A stretch of DNA of 54,871 nucleotides from Bacillota bacterium. Lineage in GTDB: Bacteria > Bacillota > Dehalobacteriia > UBA4068 > UBA4997. A program made the position numbers and the translations under genes. How positions within the stretch are numbered: the stretch's first letter is position 1; every line of letters starts with the position of its first letter. Of this stretch, positions 17,151-24,881 are shown one piece after another. The stretch lies in the NCBI GenBank assembly GCA_021771915.1, contig JAETNY010000014.1:1-54871 (forward strand), written 5' to 3'. The notes below the pieces were generated by a model. That model made no database searches, was not told the origin of the DNA, and was given only the letters and a program-made list of their open reading frames with translations.

Positions 17151-17918
17151 CTAAAGTTGTTTAATTTTACGCGCCCTAATAAACACACTGGGGCTGGGAT
17201 GCAGAGCCGCTAACGGTTTTTGCAGATGCTTGTCCAACCAGCAAAGCAGACGCTTGCCAAAAAGCTTTTTCAACCAGCGATTTCTGAATATGGAAACTGC
17301 CAACTCCTGCTCTATCACAAAACCTTGCTCCAAAAGTTTGTCTTTGATATAATCCGGGTGGAAGTTGTAAAAAATGCCGCTGCCGCGCTGACTAGGCTGA
17401 TATTCAAATGGTGCAATATTGGGCCTATGCAGCAAATAACGGCCAATTTCCAACAAATTTTTCTTATTCGCATATTCAAAAATAAACACACCGTCTGCGC
17501 TCAAAGCCAGATTAACCTGTTGAAAAAACGCTGATACATCTTCCACATGGTGCATAACACGCACACAAACAGCATTATCAAACTGGCGACCGCAACTCTC
17601 CAACTCATATAAATTCAGTCGCTGACACTCCACGTTATCCAGACCCAGGCTTTGCACACGCTGCTTGGCCGCCTCCACCAAATGTGCGGTATAATCAGTC
17701 AACAAAACCTCCGTACAACGCGGCGCATATTCATTCACCAAACGGCCAAAACCGCCGCCAATCTCCAAACAACTGCCCTGCATGTCTGCCGTCAGCCGCC
17801 GCAGTGCAATCCGCTCCACTGCGTCTTCATAATCACGGTCAAAATTCTGCCAAAACGCCTTATAATCTACACGGTCATAATCAAAAACTTCATGTTTAAC
17901 AACACCCATAATGTTCAT
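17151..17918 (-). CDS. Class I SAM-dependent methyltransferase
   Basis: A 255-residue methyltransferase with motif I CLEIGGGFGRLVNEY, an acidic strand-2 end in VLLTDYTAHLV, and motif IV/post-I in NAVCVRVMHHVEDVSAFF. These give a complete SAM-binding Rossmann-type core; the C-terminus adds a basic region near KKLFGKRLLCWLDKHL. Substrate is unknown; the UbiE/Coq5-like core is shared by small-molecule and lipid methylases. A GGGAGG site sits close to the ATG at 17918. Confidence 0.85.
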   Translation of the reverse strand: MNIMGVVKHEVFDYDRVDYKAFWQNFDRDYEDAVERIALRRLTADMQGSCLEIGGGFGRLVNEYAPRCTEVLLTDYTAHLVEAAKQRVQSLGLDNVECQRLNLYELESCGRQFDNAVCVRVMHHVEDVSAFFQQVNLALSADGVFIFEYANKKNLLEIGRYLLHRPNIAPFEYQPSQRGSGIFYNFHPDYIKDKLLEQGFVIEQELAVSIFRNRWLKKLFGKRLLCWLDKHLQKPLAALHPSPSVFIRARKIKQL

Positions 17919-17966
17919 AACAACCTCCCAATTTTAACTATACACGACCACAATAAATTAATATAT

Positions 17967-18030
17967 ATTAAAAATCAGCCGCCCCCTTTTTCTTGATATG
18001 TACATTATACAAAATCGAGGCGGCCGATTT
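17967..18030 (-). terminator. Probable terminator after the ECF-linked lipoprotein gene
   Basis: AAATCAGCCGCC (17972-17983) pairs with GGCGGCCGATTT (18019-18030), 12 bp with one mismatch and a 35-base loop; on the minus strand the tail reads TTTTT. The large loop makes it less certain. Confidence 0.4.
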
Positions 18031-18064
18031 TTTGCTTTTCCGCTAATAATCTATTAAGTTTTTA

Positions 18065-18661
18065 TTAATTTGCCAAAATCTCTTTCTGATTATCGCTGTT
18101 AACAATCTGCGCAGCCATATCCAACATTTCATCGGCTGTCAAAGTCAAATCCATGCCGGAAAGCATATATCGCACATCGTCCTCCTGCCATACAACGCCC
18201 TGAATAATATGCTCCTCAACCTCGCTGCTACCCCAGGCCAGCTGCAAAGAGCCGGCATTAACGGCCGCCGTATCCTCCTCTGTTTCCTCATAATCAGGCG
18301 GTACAAATTTGTAATCAAACTGATAAAAGGTAAAAAGCACATCTCCCTCCTGCCACTGCTGTGTATTTGGCGGCAGGGGTTCCGCCGTCTCCGGCGCGGC
18401 CTTCATATAACAATTAATGGTTTCCGCAGTTTGTGGGTTTTTATAACACAGCAATAATTCATTCTCCATAATATCTGCAACCGCAAACAAAAATCCGTTG
18501 CTGAAGCCAGATACACACTTTGCGCTAAAATTCAGCTGCTTTGTTAAATCGCCCAACTTGTTAAAATCGTTAATTTCACTGGACTGAGCAGAACAGCCCA
18601 TTAAACCGCCTAACATTAATAAAGACAATATTAATAAAATTTTTTTGCTCAATCGTTTCAA
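18065..18661 (-). CDS. Lipoprotein related to the anti-sigma extracellular domain
   Basis: A 198-residue lipoprotein with signal peptide and lipobox GGLMGC. Its second half (PPDYEETEEDTAAVNAGSLQ through MDLTLTADEMLDMAAQIV) matches the C-terminal half of the anti-sigma gene just upstream (VLTEEDKAALADGSLE, WDLSLTSEEILDMAADFV), so the two arose by duplication of a DUF4367-like domain. It lacks the cytoplasmic and membrane part. It probably works at the outer face with the ECF system, perhaps as a competitor or co-sensor. Confidence 0.8.
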   Translation of the reverse strand: MKRLSKKILLILSLLMLGGLMGCSAQSSEINDFNKLGDLTKQLNFSAKCVSGFSNGFLFAVADIMENELLLCYKNPQTAETINCYMKAAPETAEPLPPNTQQWQEGDVLFTFYQFDYKFVPPDYEETEEDTAAVNAGSLQLAWGSSEVEEHIIQGVVWQEDDVRYMLSGMDLTLTADEMLDMAAQIVNSDNQKEILAN

Positions 18662-18676
18662 AACTATAACACCCCT

Positions 18677-19507
18677 TTAATTTAATTCCGGCGCACTGGT
18701 TTGCGCAACAAAATCCGCCGCCATATCCAAAATTTCCTCAGATGTCAGACTCAAATCCCAGCCAAACAAATGATAATGCACACCCTCCTGCGTCCAGTTC
18801 ACGCTGATGTTAAGCATGCGCTCCACCTCATCAGTGCCAACCGATATTTCCAGACTACCGTCGGCCAACGCCGCTTTGTCCTCCTCCGTCAGCACATAGC
18901 TGACCGGCACAAATTTATAGGGCTGAGTTGTATAAAGCAGTTCCACCTCGCCAACCTGTCGGCGGATTACCTGCTCGGCCCTGTCAAAATCACCACGCGG
19001 CGCATTGCTGGCCACCAGCGTAACCATTTCGCCACTCTGGGCGTTAACATAGTCTATAAACAAATTCTTATAAACATGGCTCATGCGATGGCCGTTTTCG
19101 TCCAGCTGCTGGGAAAAGCTGATATGCCCTTCCTGAAAGGCATAGCCGCCGGCCAGATTTTCCACATAATATGGTGTAAAATCTATATTTTCAATCACTG
19201 TCTCCACTTGCGCAAAATCATCAAAACGATAATCAAGTCCACTGTGACTGACCCAACCGCGGCCACCGCCATTTACCGCCGCCACCACGCCGCAGCAACT
19301 CAAACAAAACACCGCACAAAATGCCACCAGCAGTTTTTTGCCAAACAAACCCAAGCTGCTGCTTTTCACAACTCTGGTTTTCTGCCATCTGGCCCGGGCA
19401 ACCTCCTGCCGAACAGCGTCATCAAGGCTGGCCGAAACTGCCACTTCATTGGCTCTGTTCTGCAAAGCTACTTTTATCTGAGCGTCAAGATTGTATTCGC
19501 AGTTCAT
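18677..19507 (-). CDS. Membrane anti-sigma factor with DUF4367-like outer domain
   Basis: A 276-residue single-pass protein. Residues 1-50 are cytoplasmic and helical; a helix lies at about 55-78 (LLVAFCAVFCLSCCGVVAAV); the rest is an extracytoplasmic domain ending LTSEEILDMAADFV. Gene order (ECF sigma, then this, overlapping by 23 bases) and topology identify it as the anti-sigma factor of the neighbouring sigma. GGAGG lies 9 bases ahead of the chosen ATG. The signal that releases the sigma is not known. Confidence 0.8.
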   Translation of the reverse strand: MNCEYNLDAQIKVALQNRANEVAVSASLDDAVRQEVARARWQKTRVVKSSSLGLFGKKLLVAFCAVFCLSCCGVVAAVNGGGRGWVSHSGLDYRFDDFAQVETVIENIDFTPYYVENLAGGYAFQEGHISFSQQLDENGHRMSHVYKNLFIDYVNAQSGEMVTLVASNAPRGDFDRAEQVIRRQVGEVELLYTTQPYKFVPVSYVLTEEDKAALADGSLEISVGTDEVERMLNISVNWTQEGVHYHLFGWDLSLTSEEILDMAADFVAQTSAPELN

Positions 19508-20099
19508 TTTTACCCACCTCCTTGGAAAATTGCTCTTTCTTATGCTTGCCGTCGTTTTGACCGTTAAGCTTCAACAATCTTTTTTTCAAATTCTGACGTG
19601 CCGTAAACAGCCGGCTTTTAACCGTACCAACAAAGGAACCAGTAATTTCGGCAATCTCCTGCACGCTTAATTCATCATAATAATACAAAACCACCACAGT
19701 TTTCTGCTTAAGCGGCAATTCATTAATCGCCGCCAGCAGTATGGCCTGCGTTTCCACCGTCGCCAGAATATCCAAAGCGGAAAGCGCCGCCGGTGCCTCG
19801 TGCGCTTCTGCAAATACAGCCGCCACAGGAGTTTCTCTGTCCCTCTTTTTGCAATAGGCCCAGGCCGTTCTGGTTAAAATACGATAAAACCAACTCTTAA
19901 AACTGCTCGGGTCTTTCAGTTTAGGCAAATTTTGATAGCAGCTTAAAAAAGTTTCCTGTAAAACATTTTCACTATCACAGTGATTGCCTGTTATCAAAAA
20001 AGCTGAACGCAGAGCCGGATTTTTATAAAGTTCATAAAGTTGCTCAAAAGCTGTTTCTTCACCGGCCTGAAAGCGCCGCACCAGACTGGTTTCGTCCAT
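19485..20099 (-). CDS. ECF-type RNA polymerase sigma factor
   Basis: A 204-residue group 4 sigma factor. Region 2 is in EQLYELYKNPALRSAFLITG with SCYQNLPKLKDPSSFKSWFY; region 4 has LPLKQKTVVVLYYYDELSVQ followed by EIAEITGSFVGTVKSRLF, a clear helix-turn-helix. It heads a three-gene set with an anti-sigma and a paralogous lipoprotein. A perfect 7-bp inverted repeat lies 30-48 bases upstream, in the promoter region. Confidence 0.93.
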   Translation of the reverse strand: MDETSLVRRFQAGEETAFEQLYELYKNPALRSAFLITGNHCDSENVLQETFLSCYQNLPKLKDPSSFKSWFYRILTRTAWAYCKKRDRETPVAAVFAEAHEAPAALSALDILATVETQAILLAAINELPLKQKTVVVLYYYDELSVQEIAEITGSFVGTVKSRLFTARQNLKKRLLKLNGQNDGKHKKEQFSKEVGKNELRIQS

Positions 20100-20128
20100 T
20101 CATCTCACCATCGCTTTATCATTATTCA

Positions 20129-20147
20129 GGTTAAATCCATTTTAACC
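20129..20147. promoter_or_regulatory. Inverted repeat in the ECF sigma promoter region
   Basis: GGTTAAA (20129-20135) and TTTAACC (20141-20147) are a perfect 7-bp inverted repeat with a 5-base spacer, placed where the promoter of the sigma gene should be. It may be an operator, or GGTTAAA may be part of an autoregulated -35. Confidence 0.35.
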
Positions 20148-20370
20148 GCTTGCCATATAGGAACATAATCAATTTGTCATCAATTCGGCATCATTTTTAC
20201 AAAAAATACTTTATGCCCGGTTCTTATCAGATGCATCTACATGTAAGAGAGCGTAAGCCAGATTTTGGTTCATTTTTTTTGCCTCTTTTATTATATTTTA
20301 TCAATAAATTTTTTGAAATATATTTTATCTTAATCTTTATTAAGTTTTTATTAATTTTCTTTTAAAATAT

Positions 20371-20408
20371 AAGCATAGACCAGGCGCTTTCAGGCCTGGT
20401 CTATGCTT
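20371..20408 (-). terminator. Terminator of the glutamate synthase/glutamine synthetase operon
   Basis: AAGCATAGACCAGGC and GCCTGGTCTATGCTT form a perfect 15-bp stem with an 8-base loop; on the minus strand a T/A-rich tail follows. The stop codon of the ANTAR gene (20401-20403) is inside the stem. Confidence 0.8.
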
Positions 20409-21003
20409 TACTATACTTTTTGACAATATCTTCCGCCAGCTGCAATTTGGTAATGCGCCGGTTCATAGCGGTTTTTTCAATAGAATCATGAGCCTGCTCC
20501 TCGGAAAAGCCGCAGTTTGCAATCAGCAGACACTTGGCGCGAGAAACAAGGCGTAGTTCCTCCAGTTTTTGCCGCTGGCGCAGATTGTCGGCACGCAGCC
20601 GACGCAGGCGACGGTTCATAATCCGCACCAGCGCCACGGCCTCCGTTAAGGCCGCCCGGTTTAACGGCTTGGGCAATACAATAATCCCCTGCTCCTCCAG
20701 GCGCGGCTGCACCAGACTCAAGCGCTCGCTTTTCAGCAGCAATAAAACACCGCCGCTGTTGCGGCCAGCCGCCAGCCCGGCCAAATCCTGTCCATTCTCG
20801 TCTAGCAGAGGCGCGTTAATCAGCACAAAATCAAAATCCTGCGCCAGCAAAATGCGCCGCGCGTCAGCGCCGCTAACAGCCAAACTAATCTGCAAACCGG
20901 GTTGGCTGACGTTTAACAGCTGAATTAAGGCCTTTTGCCCCTTTTCCGCAGAAATCAGCAAAAGCCTTTCCGGCTCCAAAACAACTTCCGACAAAGCCGC
21001 CAC
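20401..21003 (-). CDS. ANTAR-domain antitermination regulator (AmiR/NasR type)
   Basis: A 200-residue protein with an N-terminal receiver-like domain (about 10-125; FDFVLINAPLLDENGQDLAG occupies the phospho-site region, with Asn in place of the acceptor Asp) and a C-terminal ANTAR RNA-binding domain (about 140-195; SRAKCLLIANCGFSEEQAHD, then AMNRRITKLQLAEDIV). ANTAR proteins bind paired hairpins in nascent RNA and prevent termination. It is the last gene after glnA; in Clostridia similar proteins (NitR) control glnA and glutamate synthase. The altered acceptor site suggests that phosphorylation is not the signal. Confidence 0.88.
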   Translation of the reverse strand: MAALSEVVLEPERLLLISAEKGQKALIQLLNVSQPGLQISLAVSGADARRILLAQDFDFVLINAPLLDENGQDLAGLAAGRNSGGVLLLLKSERLSLVQPRLEEQGIIVLPKPLNRAALTEAVALVRIMNRRLRRLRADNLRQRQKLEELRLVSRAKCLLIANCGFSEEQAHDSIEKTAMNRRITKLQLAEDIVKKYSKA

Positions 21004-21021
21004 CTCCTTTGCCGTTTAATT

Positions 21022-22350
21022 CTAATAAACGCCAAAATAAAGTTCCTCCTCGGCCGCCGCTTTATCCTTTTGCTGTTGATAATACTGCCACTCCTCCTGC
21101 TTGGCCGCCACAAAATGCTGCAAAATCTCCGGCGTAAGCACCGATTGCACAAATTCACTTGTTTGCGCCGCCGCAATGGCCTCGCCCAAATCATAAGGCA
21201 GGCGCGGCAAATCCGCCCCCTGATTTTCCGTATGCTGCGGCTCCGCCAAGAGCAGACGCTGTTCCACCCCCTCCAGACCGGCGTTCAACAACAGGGCAAA
21301 GGCCAGATAAGGATTCAGGCAGGCGTCCGGCGAGCGCAACTCCATATGCACGGAATTATCCCCGGCCAGCGGAAAACTGATTAGCTGGAAACGGCTTTTA
21401 TCCGACCAGCTGATATAAGCTGGGGCTTCAAAACTGCCAAAACGCGCATAAGAATTGGTTAAAGGGTTCAAAAACAGTGTAATTTCCCGAATACGCCGCA
21501 AAATACCGGCAATAAAGTGCTGCCCCACCAAATCAGACTGCAAAATGTTCGGCGCCAAAATACTGCGCCCGTCCCGGCAAAGCGAAAAATGCACATGCAG
21601 GCCGCAGCCATACTGTTCGGCGAAAAGTTTGGGCAGCATGGAAGCATAAAGTCCATTATAATTGGCCACCGTTTTCACCACCGACTTAAAACTGACCAAA
21701 TCATCAGCCGCGCGCAAAGGCTCCGCCGCCTGAAAATCAATCTCATTTTGACCGGGGCCGCGCTCGTGGTATGATTGCTGGGGTTTAATATCCATTTCCT
21801 CCAGATAAAGGCAAATCTGCCGGCGCACGTCCTCGCCCCTATCCAGCGGCGCAACGTCCAAATAGCCGGCTCTGTCCTGCGGCCGCCGGGAAACGGTGCC
21901 GTCATCATTCAATTCCAGCAGATAAAATTCACACTCCGTACCCAAACGGCAACTTAAACGAGCCTTTTCCAGCCGTTGCATGGTCTGCCGCAACATAAAA
22001 CGACCGTCACCCGGGAAAGGCCGCCCGTCAGGGTAACAAATATCGCAGAAAATGCGTATCACCCGACCGCTGGAGGGACGCCAGGGCAGAAAAGCCAGCG
22101 TGGTATAATCGGGAAAAAGCAGCAACTCGGCCGGCATTTTGGCAGCCTCCTCTGCAACCTGCTCACTCATAAAACCTTTAACCGCCGAAGCCTCAAACGG
22201 CATACCGCTGGCAAAAGCGCGCGGCAATTCATTGGGCATAATGGAAATATTTTTCTGATTGCCAAAAATATCACAGAAAGTCAGGCGAATAAACTTAACA
22301 TCATTTTCCGCCACAAACTGCAAGGCTTCATCAACATTACGCAACAGCAT
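21022..22350 (-). CDS. glnA: Glutamine synthetase, type I
   Basis: A 442-residue GSI enzyme forming glutamine from glutamate, ammonia and ATP. Visible motifs: the N-terminal VKFIRLTFCDIFGNQKN, GTECEFYLLE (metal-binding Glu), HERGPGQNEIDF, the GCGLHVHFSL histidine motif, NSYARFGSFEAPAYISWSDK (ATP/glutamate site) and MELRSPDACLNPYLAFALLL. The adenylylation tyrosine segment of GSI-beta is absent, so it is the GSI-alpha type. I use the ATG at 22350, with AAAGAG 8 bases upstream; a GTG three codons earlier is possible. It lies between the GXGXG glutamate synthase subunit and the ANTAR regulator, so the operon makes the complete GS-GOGAT cycle. Confidence 0.95.
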   Translation of the reverse strand: MLLRNVDEALQFVAENDVKFIRLTFCDIFGNQKNISIMPNELPRAFASGMPFEASAVKGFMSEQVAEEAAKMPAELLLFPDYTTLAFLPWRPSSGRVIRIFCDICYPDGRPFPGDGRFMLRQTMQRLEKARLSCRLGTECEFYLLELNDDGTVSRRPQDRAGYLDVAPLDRGEDVRRQICLYLEEMDIKPQQSYHERGPGQNEIDFQAAEPLRAADDLVSFKSVVKTVANYNGLYASMLPKLFAEQYGCGLHVHFSLCRDGRSILAPNILQSDLVGQHFIAGILRRIREITLFLNPLTNSYARFGSFEAPAYISWSDKSRFQLISFPLAGDNSVHMELRSPDACLNPYLAFALLLNAGLEGVEQRLLLAEPQHTENQGADLPRLPYDLGEAIAAAQTSEFVQSVLTPEILQHFVAAKQEEWQYYQQQKDKAAAEEELYFGVY

Positions 22351-22364
22351 GCTAATCACTCTTT

Positions 22365-23087
22365 CTAATTATTCACATACAGCTGTTTATATGGGTTTTT
22401 GGTGTTCGGCAGCAGCACATAAAATTTCGGCGCTAAAAGCTGCTGCGGCTCGCCACCAAAGTAGGCGCAGAAATCCTGCACATAGCCCAAAATCTGCTGT
22501 TTATCCTCGGCTGTGGCCTCACGGCAGATTACCTGCGGCGGCAGACCCTCCGGCTCAAAATCAGTGCGCAGAAAGATTTTGCCGCCGTGCATGCCGGTGC
22601 CGGTAAAATAGCCCACCGGCAGCTGCCCTGATTGCCCAATGCCCAGCACCACAATCACGCCGCCGGCCTGATACTCGCCCAGAAAACTGCCCACCCGGCC
22701 GCCGATTACCACCACTGGGATTTTATCCTGATATTCTTTCATATGAATACCCGTGCGATAGCCGCTGTTGCCCTGCACAAAGATGCGGCCGCCACGCATG
22801 GCATAACCCGTCGCGTCGCCGGCGTCGCCATAAATCACAATTTCGCCCTCGTTCATGGTGTCACCGGTGGCCTCCTGCGTGTTACCGTAAACTTTAATTT
22901 GGGAGCCGTCCAGATACGCGCCCAGCGCGTTGCCCGGCAGACCGTTAATCACCAGATTTTTGCCGGCCAGACCGCTGCCAATATAACGCTGACCCAGGCA
23001 GTTGTCAATCACAATATCCCGAGCCGCTGCGGCCCGAACCTGGGCATTTAAATCCTTAAAATGTAAACCTCTGGCATTAATATTCAT
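22365..23087 (-). CDS. Glutamate synthase GXGXG-domain subunit (GltB3-like)
   Basis: A 240-residue stand-alone version of the C-terminal beta-helix domain of the large glutamate synthase subunit. Repeated glycine-rich turns such as IGSGLAGKNLVINGLPGNAL, GDAGDATGYAMRGGRIFVQ and GGRVGSFLGEYQAGGVIVVL are diagnostic. In one-piece GltB this domain is structural and holds the amidotransferase and FMN domains in register. The start overlaps the preceding oxidoreductase stop by four bases. Split GltB1/B2/B3 genes are known from archaea and some anaerobes. Confidence 0.9.
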   Translation of the reverse strand: MNINARGLHFKDLNAQVRAAAARDIVIDNCLGQRYIGSGLAGKNLVINGLPGNALGAYLDGSQIKVYGNTQEATGDTMNEGEIVIYGDAGDATGYAMRGGRIFVQGNSGYRTGIHMKEYQDKIPVVVIGGRVGSFLGEYQAGGVIVVLGIGQSGQLPVGYFTGTGMHGGKIFLRTDFEPEGLPPQVICREATAEDKQQILGYVQDFCAYFGGEPQQLLAPKFYVLLPNTKNPYKQLYVNN

Positions 23088-24397
23088 GCTTTATCTCCTT
23101 TTTGCTCCTCCAACTCACTGCTTGCCACCGGCCGGATTGCCAGTTTCTGCGCGCGCTCCCTCGGACTAAAAGCCATCAGCTGCGGTTTCACCTGTAAAAG
23201 TGGCCAGTCAACCTCATCTAAGGGCTGGCGCGTGCGCACCAAATTCGTATAAATGCCGGCACGCGCCACATCGCCCACCAGAATAAAGCCATTCAGACGG
23301 CCGTCCTGCACAAACAGACATTTATAATGCTGCGCGTCACTCTCCACCAGCGCTTCGCCCTGATAAACACCGGCCGACATGATATGCAGACCCCAAAAGC
23401 CAATCGAATTCAGCGCCAGTCCGTTTTTGTATACCTCCGCCTGACCGGCCATATTAGCGCCAGCGCAATCGCCCTGCATATAAGCATTGGGCAGCAGTGC
23501 CAGAATTCGCCGCTCGCCGGAAACCACATCATAACCCTGCGTGCAGTCTCCGGCCGCAAAAACGTCCGGCAGACTGGTTCGGCAATACTCGTCAACCAAC
23601 ACGCCGCGTTCCGCCTCCGCCCCGGCCGCCGTCAGCAACGCCGTGTTGGGGCGCACACCCACCGCCATAACCAGCACATCAAATTCCAGCTGCCGGCCGG
23701 AATTTTGCAGCATGGCCATATTTGGCTTAAACTCTTTAACGCAGTCGCCCAAAATAAACTGGATACCGCGGCTCTCCAGATAGCGCTGCACCACCTCTGC
23801 TGCTTCGGCGTTCAAAATACTGCTCAAAATCCGGTCTGCCAAATCAACAACCGTAACCTGCTTAACGCGCTCGGCAATGCCCTCCACGCATTTTAAGCCA
23901 ATCAGACCAGCGCCCACCACCAGCACCCGGCTCTCCGGGCTGATAGCCGCCGCCAGCGCCTGCGCATCGTCCAGTGACATGAAGCTGAAGCAGTTGGCCA
24001 CCATATCCAAACCTTTGGTCGGCGGCACAAAAGGCAGACTGCCCGTAGCCGCCAACAGCTTTTCATAAAGCACCGTGCTGCCGTCCGCCAGCCGCAGCCG
24101 CTTCTTCGCCGCGTCAATTTCCATCACCTCATTTTCCGCGCCCAACAGTGTTTGCACGCCATTGACGCTGTAAAAATCGTCCGGGCGGTATTTCATGCGC
24201 TGCTCGTCCGTTCGCCCCAGCAGCAGATAAGAAATCAGAGGCCGGGAATAGGTATGATAAGGTTCGGCAGCCAGCAAAATAATGTCGCCCTCCTTATCCA
24301 CGCGGCGAATACCCTCCACACAGCCAACCGCGCCGGCAGAATTGCCAATAATCGCGTATTTGGCCTGATATGTATTAGTTGCTTTTTTGTTGCTCAA
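23084..24397 (-). CDS. FAD/NAD(P)-dependent oxidoreductase of the glutamate synthase operon
   Basis: A 437-residue flavoprotein of the nitrite-reductase-large-subunit/NADH:rubredoxin reductase group. FAD site YAIIGNSAGAVGCVEGIRR at the N-terminus, NAD(P) site VLVVGAGLIGLKCVEGI near residue 155, and the second FAD motif VFAAGDCTQGYDVV near 290. About 55 extra C-terminal residues follow. In this operon it most likely feeds electrons from NAD(P)H to the ferredoxin and FMN subunits, replacing the usual GltD. Confidence 0.9.
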   Translation of the reverse strand: MSNKKATNTYQAKYAIIGNSAGAVGCVEGIRRVDKEGDIILLAAEPYHTYSRPLISYLLLGRTDEQRMKYRPDDFYSVNGVQTLLGAENEVMEIDAAKKRLRLADGSTVLYEKLLAATGSLPFVPPTKGLDMVANCFSFMSLDDAQALAAAISPESRVLVVGAGLIGLKCVEGIAERVKQVTVVDLADRILSSILNAEAAEVVQRYLESRGIQFILGDCVKEFKPNMAMLQNSGRQLEFDVLVMAVGVRPNTALLTAAGAEAERGVLVDEYCRTSLPDVFAAGDCTQGYDVVSGERRILALLPNAYMQGDCAGANMAGQAEVYKNGLALNSIGFWGLHIMSAGVYQGEALVESDAQHYKCLFVQDGRLNGFILVGDVARAGIYTNLVRTRQPLDEVDWPLLQVKPQLMAFSPRERAQKLAIRPVASSELEEQKGDKA

Positions 24398-24411
24398 GTT
24401 ATCCGCCTCCC

Positions 24412-24867
24412 CTATCTTTCCTCAAACACAATCGCCCGGTTAGGGCAGGCCGCCACGCAGGCCGGCGTGCCGCCGTTCAGACGCTCAGTGCAAAGTTCGC
24501 ATTTCTGCATCACCTTACCGCTCTCCGCCGGCGTCACCGCGCCGTAAGGGCATACCAGAACGCAGGTATAACAGCCAACGCATTTGTTCTGGTCGATATG
24601 TACCACACCGTCTTTAACGCTAATAGCGCCGGCAATGCAGCATTTCTGACAAACCGGGTCTTCACAATGACGGCAGGAAACTGCAAAGCTGATATTATCT
24701 TTTTCTTCTATTTTAATACGCGGATTGATGGCGCGGCCTTGTAACGCTCGGCTCATCTCCAAACCGCCGGCGCCAGGCTGCTCCTGACCGGAATTGGCAA
24801 AAGCACAGGCGTATTCACAGAGATGACAGCCCAAACACCACTGCTCCTGTACATAAACTCTTTTCAT
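24412..24867 (-). CDS. Polyferredoxin-like electron transfer subunit (four [4Fe-4S] motifs)
   Basis: A 151-residue protein with the cysteine arrangement of HycB/DmsB-type electron carriers: CLGCHLCEYACAF, CRHCEDPVCQKCC, CVGCYTCVLVCPYGAV and CELCTERLNGGTPACVAACP. These can hold four [4Fe-4S] clusters. It lies between the FMN/Fe-S subunit and the flavoprotein, with short gaps, and should pass electrons between them. A second role with free ferredoxin as donor is possible. Confidence 0.9.
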   Translation of the reverse strand: MKRVYVQEQWCLGCHLCEYACAFANSGQEQPGAGGLEMSRALQGRAINPRIKIEEKDNISFAVSCRHCEDPVCQKCCIAGAISVKDGVVHIDQNKCVGCYTCVLVCPYGAVTPAESGKVMQKCELCTERLNGGTPACVAACPNRAIVFEER

Positions 24868-24881
24868 ATGGCAGCCCCTCC

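Noticed and set aside
20150-20365. A 71-residue plus-strand frame upstream of the terminator of the nitrogen operon
   Set aside because: Composition reflects AT-rich DNA (Phe, Ile, Leu), no ribosome site.
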